Shown here one piece after another: positions 1-6,782 of a DNA stretch of 7,712 nucleotides. Within the stretch, counting starts at the first letter, position 1; each line of letters starts with the position of its first letter. The notes below the pieces were generated by a model. It made no database searches. It was not told the DNA's origin and was given only the letters and a program-made list of their open reading frames with translations. This DNA comes from Lachnospiraceae bacterium (GTDB taxonomy: Bacteria; Bacillota; Clostridia; Lachnospirales; Lachnospiraceae), in contig JAGCRJ010000030.1 in the NCBI GenBank assembly GCA_017964745.1, positions 1 to 7,712 on the forward strand, given 5' to 3'. The position numbers and the translations under genes are program-made.

Positions 1-2539
1 CGGTTGCTTTGGAAAGGAAGGGAACCGTTCTCGAAGATCTGGGATTAACCTCTATTATGAACACTTCATCGTTCTTGTCACAGATGAACTGGATATTGAA
101 AAGTCCCCTGATGCCTATGCCGAGTCCCAGTCTTCTGGTGTAATCCCTGATGGTCTCCCTGACCTTCTCGGATACGCTGAAGGTGGGATATACGCTGATG
201 GAATCGCCCGAGTGAATACCTGTTCTTTCGACAAGCTCCATGATTCCGGGGATGAATACTTCCTTTCCGTCACAGATCGCATCGACCTCGAGTTCCTTAC
301 CGCTGATGTATCTGTCGACAAGAACGGGTCTGTCCTCATCGATCTCAACCGCGGTCTGCAGGTAATGCCTGAGATCCTTTTCCTTGGAGACGATCTGCAT
401 TGCCCTTCCGCCGAGAACGAAGCTGGGACGTACGAGAACGGGGTATCCGATGGATTCCGCAGCCTTTACGCCGTCTTCGATATTGGTGACCGCAAGTCCC
501 TTTGGCTCGGGGATATCGAGATCCTCAAGGAGCTTTTCGAAGCTGTCACGGTTCTCTGCTTTATCGATGGCTTCGCAGTCTGTTCCGATAAGTTTTACGC
601 CGAGTGCGTGAAGGGGTTCGGCAAGGTTAACGGCGGTCTGTCCTCCGAGGGTTGCAATGACTCCTTCGGGCTTTTCAAGCTCTATTATGTTCATGACATC
701 CTCAACGCACAGAGGCTCGAAATAGAGCTTGTCGGAGGTTGTGTAATCTGTTGAAACGGTCTCGGGGTTATTGTTGATGACTATGGCTTCATAGCCCGAA
801 CCCTTAATGGTGCGTACGGCATGAACGGTCGAATAATCGAATTCGACACCCTGTCCGATCCTGATGGGACCCGCACCGAGTACTATTACCTTGGGCTTGT
901 CCGATACGATCGATTCGTTCTCACCTTCGTATGTAGAGTAAAAGTAAGGAACATAGCTTTCAAACTCAGATGCACAGGTATCGATCATCTTGTAAACAGG
1001 GAAGATCTTCTCCTGCTTTCTTAATTCGAATACTTCCTTTTCACTTACTTCCCAAAGTGATGCGATCGCGGCATCCGAAAATCCCATGCGCTTTGCATCA
1101 TATATGTATGAAGCATCCTTCTTATGCTCTTTGAGGATATTCTCTTCTTCGATGATGTTCGAGATCTTGTCAAGGAAGAACATGTCGATTCCGGTTTTGG
1201 CGCTGATCTCCTCTGCCTTCGTTCCACGTCTCATCAGCTCGGTGATCGCATAGATGCGGTCACCCGTCATCTTGAGCACGGGCTCCCAGAGTTCTTCATC
1301 GGTAAAGCCGTCATACTTTGCCATATGAAGATGAATGGTTCCGCACTCGAGACTTCTTACCGCCTTGAGAAGGCTCTCCTCAAAGCATCTGCCTATACTC
1401 ATCGTCTCGCCCGTAGCCTTCATCTGCGTTCCGAGACTCTGGTTTGCATCGGTGAATTTATCAAAAGGAAAACGTGGCATCTTGGTCACGATATAATCAA
1501 GCGCGGGCTCGAAGCATGCGGGAGTATTTGCAAGCTGTATCTCTTCAAGAAGAAAACCGACGCTTATCTTCGCCGAAACTCTCGCGATCGGATAACCCGA
1601 TGCCTTTGATGCGAGTGCCGAAGATCTCGAAACCCTGGGGTTTACCTCGATGAGGTAATATTTGAAGGACTTCGGATCGAGCGCAAACTGTACATTACAT
1701 CCGCCGCAGACCCTGAGAGCCCTGATGAGCTTGAGAGCCGAGTCACGGAGCATGTGATACTCTTTGTCGGTAAGTGTCTGTGAAGGACATACCACGATCG
1801 AGTCGCCGGTATGGATACCGACGGGATCGAGGTTTTCCATATTACATACGGTGATCGCGGTATCGTTCGCATCACGGATCACCTCGTATTCGATCTCCTT
1901 GTATCCCTTTACACTCTTTTCGACAAGGACCTCGCTGACGGGAGAAAGCTCAAGACCCGCCGCAAGAAGCTCCTTTAATTCATCCTCGTTATCGGCAAAG
2001 CCGCCGCCGGTTCCGCCGAGTGTGAATGCGGGACGTAAGACCACCGGATATCCGATCTCCTCAGCCGCTTTCTTACCTTCTTCAATACTGTGTACGACTA
2101 TCGATGGAAGAACGGGCTCTCCGAGCCTTTCACAGAGCTGCTTGAACTCGTCCCTGTCCTCGGCCATCTCGATGCTCTTGTAATCCGTTCCGAGAAGCTC
2201 ACAGTTACATTCGGAAAGGATGCCTTTCTTTTCCAGCTGCATCGCCAGGTTAAGTCCGGTCTGTCCGCCGATTCCGGGAAGGATCGCATCCGGTCTTTCG
2301 GTTCTTATGATCCTCGCAACATATTCGAGATTGAGAGGCTCCATATAAACCCTGTCCGCAACCGATGTATCGGTCATGATCGTTGCGGGATTGGAGTTGC
2401 AAAGAATGACTTCGTATCCTTCTTCCTTGAGTGCGAGACACGCCTGTGTTCCCGCGTAGTCAAACTCTGCGGCCTGTCCGATGACTATGGGGCCGGAGCC
2501 TATCACAAGTATTTTGTTAATGTCAGTTCTCTTGGGCAT
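1..2539 (-). CDS. carB: Carbamoyl-phosphate synthase large subunit, N-terminal 846 residues (3' end outside window)
   Basis: CarB uses two ATP, bicarbonate and ammonia channelled from CarA to make carbamoyl phosphate for pyrimidine and arginine synthesis in the cytoplasm. The protein starts MPKRTDINKILVIGSGPIVI, the usual family start. Two homologous ATP-grasp halves are visible. In the first, TLGGTGGG lies near residues 173-180 and EVNPR at 298-302. The second begins near residue 545 and contains IRIGQG near 560, VLGGRAM near 708-714 and EVNPR at 830-834. The link between them (about 400-545) is the oligomerisation domain. I read the frame codon by codon over most of its length and found no stop or frameshift. 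The family is about 1060-1080 residues long, so roughly 220 residues are missing to the left, including the allosteric MGS-like domain. It follows carA after 45 bp and is probably cotranscribed. Identification is secure; whether the copy is arginine- or pyrimidine-specific cannot be seen. Confidence 0.97.
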   Translation of the reverse strand, partial: MPKRTDINKILVIGSGPIVIGQAAEFDYAGTQACLALKEEGYEVILCNSNPATIMTDTSVADRVYMEPLNLEYVARIIRTERPDAILPGIGGQTGLNLAMQLEKKGILSECNCELLGTDYKSIEMAEDRDEFKQLCERLGEPVLPSIVVHSIEEGKKAAEEIGYPVVLRPAFTLGGTGGGFADNEDELKELLAAGLELSPVSEVLVEKSVKGYKEIEYEVIRDANDTAITVCNMENLDPVGIHTGDSIVVCPSQTLTDKEYHMLRDSALKLIRALRVCGGCNVQFALDPKSFKYYLIEVNPRVSRSSALASKASGYPIARVSAKISVGFLLEEIQLANTPACFEPALDYIVTKMPRFPFDKFTDANQSLGTQMKATGETMSIGRCFEESLLKAVRSLECGTIHLHMAKYDGFTDEELWEPVLKMTGDRIYAITELMRRGTKAEEISAKTGIDMFFLDKISNIIEEENILKEHKKDASYIYDAKRMGFSDAAIASLWEVSEKEVFELRKQEKIFPVYKMIDTCASEFESYVPYFYSTYEGENESIVSDKPKVIVLGAGPIRIGQGVEFDYSTVHAVRTIKGSGYEAIVINNNPETVSTDYTTSDKLYFEPLCVEDVMNIIELEKPEGVIATLGGQTAVNLAEPLHALGVKLIGTDCEAIDKAENRDSFEKLLEDLDIPEPKGLAVTNIEDGVKAAESIGYPVLVRPSFVLGGRAMQIVSKEKDLRHYLQTAVEIDEDRPVLVDRYISGKELEVDAICDGKEVFIPGIMELVERTGIHSGDSISVYPTFSVSEKVRETIRDYTRRLGLGIGIRGLFNIQFICDKNDEVFIIEVNPRSSRTVPFLSKAT

Positions 2540-2546
2540 TTCGAAA

Positions 2547-2551
2547 CCTCT
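2547..2551 (-). promoter_or_regulatory. Ribosome binding site of carB
   Basis: On the minus strand AGAGG lies 7 nt upstream of the carB ATG (2539-2537). It sits within the 45-bp carA-carB spacer and supports this start, which also gives the standard CarB N-terminus. The rest of the spacer is A+T-rich and shows no convincing promoter or terminator. Confidence 0.75.
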
Positions 2552-2584
2552 GTAAGATATATATGATCATTTATGACGATAGTG

Positions 2585-3673
2585 TCATTTATTCATCAGC
2601 TTAAGGAATTCATCGAAAAGGTACGATGCATCGTGAGGACCGGGGCAGCTTTCCGGATGATACTGCACGCTGAAGATCCTGTCTCTTTCACACCTTACTC
2701 CCTCGACTGTTCCGTCAAGGAGGTTCTTGTGTGTTACGACAAGTCCGGTTCCCGCAAGTGTATTTTCATCAACCGCATACGAATGGTTCTGGCTTGTGAT
2801 ATCCGTTCTTCCCGTCTCGAGATTCTTGACGGGATGGTTTCCGCCTCTGTGTCCGAACTTGAGCTTGTAGGTCTTCGCACCGCATGCAAGTGAGATTATC
2901 TGGTGTCCGAGGCATATTCCGAAGATCGGATATTTTCCCCTGAGCTGCTTTACGAGTTCGATCGCTTCCTTAACATCCTCGGGATCTCCGGGGCCGTTTG
3001 AAAGGAATATTCCGTCGGGCTTGATCGCAGCAACATCCTCGGCCTTGACATTCCAGGGAAATACCGTGACCGAGCATCCTTTCTTAAGGAAGGAACGCAG
3101 AATATTTTCCTTCATTCCGAAATCGATCGCCGCGATATGGAACCTTGCATCGGTCGAGATATAGTTTTCTTTTAACGGTCTGCTGACCCTCGATACGGCA
3201 TCGGGTTTAAGGACTGTTTCTTCTATGATCTTAAGGCCTTCTTCCACGGGTGTGCTCTCATTTGTGATAAGGGCCTTTCTTGTTCCCACATCCCTGATCT
3301 TGCGCACGATCTCTCTGGTATCGACACCGGTGATGCCGGGTATTCCGAGTTCCTTAAGTGTTTCCGAAAATGACTTTCCGCTTCTGAAGTTTGAAGGCTC
3401 GTCATTATAATCCCTTACGATGAATCCGCCGATCGTGGGATGAGCGGTCTCGTTATCGTCATCATTGATGCCGTAATTACCTATAAGAGGATATGCCATT
3501 GTGACAAACTGATCCGTATACGATGGATCGGACATTATCTCCTGATATCCGACGGGTGAAGTATTGAACACGAGCTCGCACACTCTGTCCTTTTCATCCT
3601 CACCAAAGCCGTAGCCGACATATTCACTGCCGTCCGACATGATCAGTTTTCTTTTCTTTCCTCTGTAGATCAT
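2585..3673 (-). CDS. carA: Carbamoyl-phosphate synthase small (glutaminase) subunit
   Basis: CarA hydrolyses glutamine and passes ammonia through a tunnel to CarB. It has 362 residues, close to the size of Gram-positive homologues. Residues 1-150 form the N-terminal CarA-specific domain (family-typical VFNTSPVGYQEIMSDPSYT at 36-54). Residues from about 178 to 360 are a class I glutamine amidotransferase domain with LSNGPGDP at 224-231, the nucleophile Cys254 in FGICLGHQI, and the His339-Glu341 pair in QYHPES. All three triad residues are present. The motif after the triad reads HPESCPGPHD, whereas many homologues have HPEASPGPHD, so there is an extra cysteine at 343. The ATG shares its A with the purF TAA stop (TAATG), and GGAGG lies 7 nt upstream, so the start is well supported and translation is probably coupled to purF. 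There is no room for a leader or promoter of its own directly upstream. Confidence 0.97.
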   Translation of the reverse strand: MIYRGKKRKLIMSDGSEYVGYGFGEDEKDRVCELVFNTSPVGYQEIMSDPSYTDQFVTMAYPLIGNYGINDDDNETAHPTIGGFIVRDYNDEPSNFRSGKSFSETLKELGIPGITGVDTREIVRKIRDVGTRKALITNESTPVEEGLKIIEETVLKPDAVSRVSRPLKENYISTDARFHIAAIDFGMKENILRSFLKKGCSVTVFPWNVKAEDVAAIKPDGIFLSNGPGDPEDVKEAIELVKQLRGKYPIFGICLGHQIISLACGAKTYKLKFGHRGGNHPVKNLETGRTDITSQNHSYAVDENTLAGTGLVVTHKNLLDGTVEGVRCERDRIFSVQYHPESCPGPHDASYLFDEFLKLMNK

Positions 3674-5100
3674 TACCTGGCCTCCGAAAGTTTTTTCTCG
3701 AATCTGTCCTTCCTCGGATCTGAGGGTATCTTCGTCGGGTAGTCCCCGTCAAAGCATGCACTGCAATATGTTTCGCATCCGCTCATCTCACCGAGGCTTT
3801 CTATAGGAAGAAATCCTATCGAATCCGCTCCCGTAAGAGCAGCGATCTCCTCCGGTGTATGATGGTTTGCTATAAGCTTGTCTTCCGAATCAATATCGAC
3901 TCCGTAGAAGCACGGATGCCTGAAGGGCGGTGAGGATATGCGAAGGTGTATTTCCTTTGCCCCCGCTTCCCTGAGGATGTTTATGATCCTCCTGCTCGTG
4001 GTGCCTCTTACGATCGAATCATCTATGAGTACCACTTTCTTTCCTTCAAGAACGCTCTTTACCGGACTGAGCTTGATCCTTACGGTATCGGTTCTCTGGT
4101 CCTGGGAAGGAGCGATGAAGCTTCTGCCGACATATTTATTCTTGACAAGGCCTATTTCGTAAGGTATCCCGCTCTCCCTTGAATAGCCTATCGCGGCATC
4201 GAGACCGGAATCGGGAACGCCTACGACAACGTCCGCTTCCACGGGATATTCCCTGGCAAGTATCCGGCCTGCCCTTACCCTCGTGTCATGCACCGCTATG
4301 CAGTCTATCACAGAATCGGGTCTTGCAAAATAGATATATTCAAAAATACAGGGACTTTTTTTCGGAGCGGGTTCTCCCATATAGGAAACCGGATCTGAAT
4401 TTGGAGTTTCTGACTGGAAAACCAGCATCTCCCCGGGAAGGATATCCCTTACGAAAGTCGCTCCGACAGCGGTCAGGGCACAGCTTTCGGAGGCCACGAC
4501 GAAGCTGCCGTCCTCCCTTTTTCCAAAGCAAAGCGGCCGGAATCCGTGAGGGTCCCGAACCGCGAGCAGTTTTGTCGAAGACATCATAACAAGGCTGTAT
4601 GCGCCTTCAAGATATTTAACGGCAGAAAGCACTGCCTGTTCGATACTGTCAGTCTTAAGCCTTTCCCTTGTGATCATATAGCATATGGTCTCGGTATCGC
4701 TTGTAGAATGGAAAATAGCACCCGAAAGCTCGAGCGAATCTCGAAGATCGAGGGAATTGGCGAGATTTCCGTTATGTGCGAGTGCGAGATTGCCCTTCTG
4801 GTGACTGACTACCATGGGCTGGATATTGCTCTTTGTATTACCACCGGTAGTACCGTATCTTACATGACCGATAGCCATGCATCCGCCGGGAAGCGCATTC
4901 AGCTCGGTTTCTCCGAATACTTCTCCCACGAGCCCCAGTTCCTTGTGAGCGGAAAAGACACCGTCATCGTTTACGACGATACCGCAGCTTTCCTGACCCC
5001 TGTGCTGGAGAGCATAAAGCCCGTGATATACATCCCTGGCAATGTCATTTCTGCGACTGCCGATTATTCCGAATACTCCGCACTCTTCATGAATTGCCAT
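3673..5100 (-). CDS. purF: Amidophosphoribosyltransferase (glutamine PRPP amidotransferase), Bacillus-type with propeptide and Fe-S ligands
   Basis: PurF catalyses the first committed step of purine synthesis, converting PRPP and glutamine to 5-phosphoribosylamine. It has 475 residues. The N-terminal Ntn-hydrolase glutaminase begins MAIHEECGVFGI, so the catalytic cysteine is Cys7 behind a six-residue propeptide ending in Glu-Glu, as in the self-processed Bacillus enzyme. Further glutaminase motifs are LQHRGQES (31-38), GHVRYGT (78-84) and HNGNL (109-113). The phosphoribosyltransferase half has the PRPP loop VLIDDSIVRGTTS (357-369). Cys251, Cys397, Cys446 and Cys449 sit where the 4Fe-4S ligands of Bacillus PurF are, so a cluster is likely and the enzyme may be oxygen-sensitive. 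The gene overlaps the pyrG end by 14 nt. No in-frame start lies just upstream and the GGAGG is 12 nt from the ATG, an unusually long gap. It lies beside pyrG and carA; no other purine pathway gene is in the window. Confidence 0.97.
   Translation of the reverse strand: MAIHEECGVFGIIGSRRNDIARDVYHGLYALQHRGQESCGIVVNDDGVFSAHKELGLVGEVFGETELNALPGGCMAIGHVRYGTTGGNTKSNIQPMVVSHQKGNLALAHNGNLANSLDLRDSLELSGAIFHSTSDTETICYMITRERLKTDSIEQAVLSAVKYLEGAYSLVMMSSTKLLAVRDPHGFRPLCFGKREDGSFVVASESCALTAVGATFVRDILPGEMLVFQSETPNSDPVSYMGEPAPKKSPCIFEYIYFARPDSVIDCIAVHDTRVRAGRILAREYPVEADVVVGVPDSGLDAAIGYSRESGIPYEIGLVKNKYVGRSFIAPSQDQRTDTVRIKLSPVKSVLEGKKVVLIDDSIVRGTTSRRIINILREAGAKEIHLRISSPPFRHPCFYGVDIDSEDKLIANHHTPEEIAALTGADSIGFLPIESLGEMSGCETYCSACFDGDYPTKIPSDPRKDRFEKKLSEAR
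3681..3685 (-). promoter_or_regulatory. Ribosome binding site of carA inside the purF 3' end
   Basis: A full GGAGG lies on the minus strand 7 nt before the carA ATG, within the last codons of purF. Together with the one-base stop/start overlap it indicates coupled translation of purF and carA. Confidence 0.85.
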
Positions 5101-6694
5101 TGTGTTTGCATACCTCCCTGATAAATCCCTTGAAAAGAGGATGAGCCTTGTCGGGTCTTGATTTGAATTCGGGATGATACTGTACTCCCAGGTAAAATCC
5201 CGCTTCCGGAAGTTCCATCTCCTCTACGAGGCGGTTGTCCGGAGATGTTCCCGCAAATACGGCACCGGCCTTTTCAAACTGATCCCTGAAGTCATTGTTG
5301 AACTCATATCTGTGGCGGTGTCGCTCGGATATCTCATCCTTACCGTAGAACTCCCGGAGCCTGCTTCCTTCCCTGATCATACAGGGATATGCACCGAGTC
5401 TTAAGGTTCCTCCCTTGTTTATCGTATCGCTCTGTCCGGGCATGAAATCTATTACCTTGTGTGCGCAGAGCTCATCGAATTCTCCGGAATTTGCATCCTC
5501 TATTCCGAGTACATTTCTTGCATATTCGATTACCGCTATCTGCATTCCGAGGCATATTCCGAAATAAGGAAGGCCGTGGGTCCTCGCATATTTTGCGGAA
5601 GTGATCATTCCCTCGATGCCTCTGTCCCCGAAGCCTCCGGGAACGATGATGCCGTCTATGCCATTAAAGGTTTCCTCAACGTTTTCTTCGGTGATCTTCT
5701 CGGAATCGATCCACCTGATCTGTACCTTTGCTTCATTCTCATATCCGGCATGCTTAAGTGCTTCCGCAACGGACAGATACGCATCATGGAGCTGTACGTA
5801 TTTTCCGACAAGACCGACGACCGCGGTCTTTTTAAGATTCTTAATACTCTCGACCATTTTTCTCCAGTGATCGAGATCGGGTTCGGCCGCTTCGATACCC
5901 AGTTCCCTGCATACGATCTTTGAAAAACCGGAGTCCTCGAGCATAAGAGGTGCTTCGTACAGGATGGGAAGGGTGATGTTTTCTATTACGCAGTCTTCCT
6001 TTACATTGCAGAAATGTGCGATCTTCTTGAAGATCTCATCCTCCAGGGGCTCATCGCATCTGAGGATCAGGATGTTCGGGGAGATACCCATTCCCTGAAG
6101 TTCCTTGACGGAGTGCTGGGTGGGCTTTGATTTATGCTCGTCGGAGCCGTGAAGGAAAGGAACAAGTGTAACGTGGATGAAAAGGCTGTTCTCCCTTCCG
6201 ACCTCGAGTGAGATCTGTCTTACGGCTTCGATGAAGGGCTGGGATTCGATGTCACCTACCGTTCCGCCGATCTCCGTGATAACGACATCCGCATTTGTTT
6301 TCTTGCCGACGCGGTAGACAAAATCCTTGATCTCATCGGTGATGTGGGGAATTATCTGTACGGTCGATCCGAGATACTCACCCCTTCTTTCGCGGTTGAG
6401 CACATTCCAGTAAACCCTTCCGGAGGTAAGGTTTGAATATTTATTGAGATCCTCATCGATGAATCTCTCATAATGTCCGAGATCGAGATCGGTCTCCGCA
6501 CCGTCCTCCGTAACATAGACCTCTCCATGCTGGTAGGGACTCATGGTTCCGGGATCTACGTTGATATACGGATCCAGCTTCTGTGCGGCAACCTTAAGAC
6601 CTCTCGCTTTGAGAAGTCTTCCGAGTGAAGCCGCAGTTATTCCTTTTCCGAGACCGGACACAACACCGCCTGTTACGAAGATATATTTTGTCAT
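5087..6694 (-). CDS. pyrG: CTP synthase (glutamine-hydrolysing)
   Basis: PyrG aminates UTP to CTP using ATP and glutamine nitrogen, and is usually a GTP-activated tetramer. At 535 residues it has the normal family length. The N-terminal synthetase domain (about 1-265) starts MTKYIFVTGGVVSGLGKGIT with the P-loop, then DLDLGHYERF (69-78), EIGGTVGDIES (141-151) and KSKPTQHSVKELQ (188-200). Asp71 and Glu141 match the magnesium ligands. After a linker, the class I amidotransferase domain (about 290-530) has the PGGFGDRG loop (352-359), nucleophile Cys381 in YFGICLGMQ, and His507-Glu509 in GVQYHPEF, so the triad is complete. The start is supported by AAAGGCGG 5 nt upstream and by the conserved N-terminus. 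pyrG is the first gene of the packed pyrG-purF-carA-carB run, and a hairpin separates it from glnN. No promoter is obvious in the spacer. Confidence 0.98.
   Translation of the reverse strand: MTKYIFVTGGVVSGLGKGITAASLGRLLKARGLKVAAQKLDPYINVDPGTMSPYQHGEVYVTEDGAETDLDLGHYERFIDEDLNKYSNLTSGRVYWNVLNRERRGEYLGSTVQIIPHITDEIKDFVYRVGKKTNADVVITEIGGTVGDIESQPFIEAVRQISLEVGRENSLFIHVTLVPFLHGSDEHKSKPTQHSVKELQGMGISPNILILRCDEPLEDEIFKKIAHFCNVKEDCVIENITLPILYEAPLMLEDSGFSKIVCRELGIEAAEPDLDHWRKMVESIKNLKKTAVVGLVGKYVQLHDAYLSVAEALKHAGYENEAKVQIRWIDSEKITEENVEETFNGIDGIIVPGGFGDRGIEGMITSAKYARTHGLPYFGICLGMQIAVIEYARNVLGIEDANSGEFDELCAHKVIDFMPGQSDTINKGGTLRLGAYPCMIREGSRLREFYGKDEISERHRHRYEFNNDFRDQFEKAGAVFAGTSPDNRLVEEMELPEAGFYLGVQYHPEFKSRPDKAHPLFKGFIREVCKHNGNS
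5113..5117 (-). promoter_or_regulatory. Widely spaced ribosome binding site of purF
   Basis: GGAGG on the minus strand lies inside the 3' end of pyrG, 12 nt from the purF ATG at 5100-5098, against a usual 5-9 nt. An ATG nearer to it (5111-5109) is in a different frame from purF. The conserved HEECGVFGI N-terminus fixes the purF start, so the wide spacing appears real. Ribosomes finishing pyrG may help initiate here. Confidence 0.6.
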
Positions 6695-6699
6695 GATTA

Positions 6700-6707
6700 C
6701 CGCCTTT
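6700..6707 (-). promoter_or_regulatory. Ribosome binding site of pyrG
   Basis: The minus strand reads AAAGGCGG followed by TAATC and the ATG at 6694-6692. The AAGG core is about 8 nt from the start codon. It supports the pyrG start at the conserved MTKYIFVTGG. Confidence 0.7.
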
Positions 6708-6721
6708 GTAAGGTATTTCTT

Positions 6722-6763
6722 AAAAACGTTATCGGTCGGGCAGGCTAAGAGCCTGTCCGACCG
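6722..6763 (-). terminator. Hairpin after glnN, candidate Rho-independent terminator or pyrG attenuator
   Basis: Positions 6733-6745 pair with 6751-6763: seven pairs (CGGTCGG with CCGACCG), one mismatch, then five pairs (CAGGC with GCCTG) around a 5-nt loop. In the minus-strand RNA the mismatch is A opposite C; in a plus-strand RNA it would be a G-U pair. Five T's follow on the minus strand (6722-6726) after a 6-nt gap, ATAACG, so the T-tract is short and set back from the stem. It begins 19 nt after the glnN stop and is the only strong structure in the 88-bp spacer. It most likely ends glnN transcription at least partly. Attenuation of pyrG, as known in Bacillus, is an alternative, but the G-rich transcript start expected for the CTP-sensing mechanism is not apparent. 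Confidence 0.6.
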
Positions 6764-6782
6764 CTTTCATATAATTACATGA

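Noticed and set aside
212..754. A 180-codon plus-strand open frame opposite carB
   Set aside because: It lies entirely antisense to the conserved second ATP-grasp half of CarB, and its product has no recognisable domain. It is a by-product of codon usage on the other strand.
1124..1609. A 161-codon plus-strand open frame opposite carB
   Set aside because: It is antisense to the CarB central region, whose minus-strand frame is intact and conserved. There is no plausible domain or supporting context.
1..2539. Possible disruption of carB, because several short minus-strand frames appear within it
   Set aside because: Reading the carB frame from the ATG at 2539 gives continuous CarB sequence to the left edge. 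The short frames are in other registers.
2563..2570. Palindrome ATGATCAT, also present at 6779-6786 beside the glnN stop
   Set aside because: Two copies of an 8-bp self-complementary A+T-rich word in 7.7 kb can occur by chance. The second overlaps the glnN stop codon, and there is no further shared flanking sequence to suggest an operator.
2573..2588. Inverted repeat ATGAC-6 nt-GTCAT spanning the carA stop
   Set aside because: A stem of only five pairs with no T-tract is too weak for a terminator, and carB follows at once with its own ribosome binding site.
4546..5121. A 191-codon plus-strand open frame opposite purF
   Set aside because: It is the antisense shadow of the PurF glutaminase domain, with no recognisable protein features.
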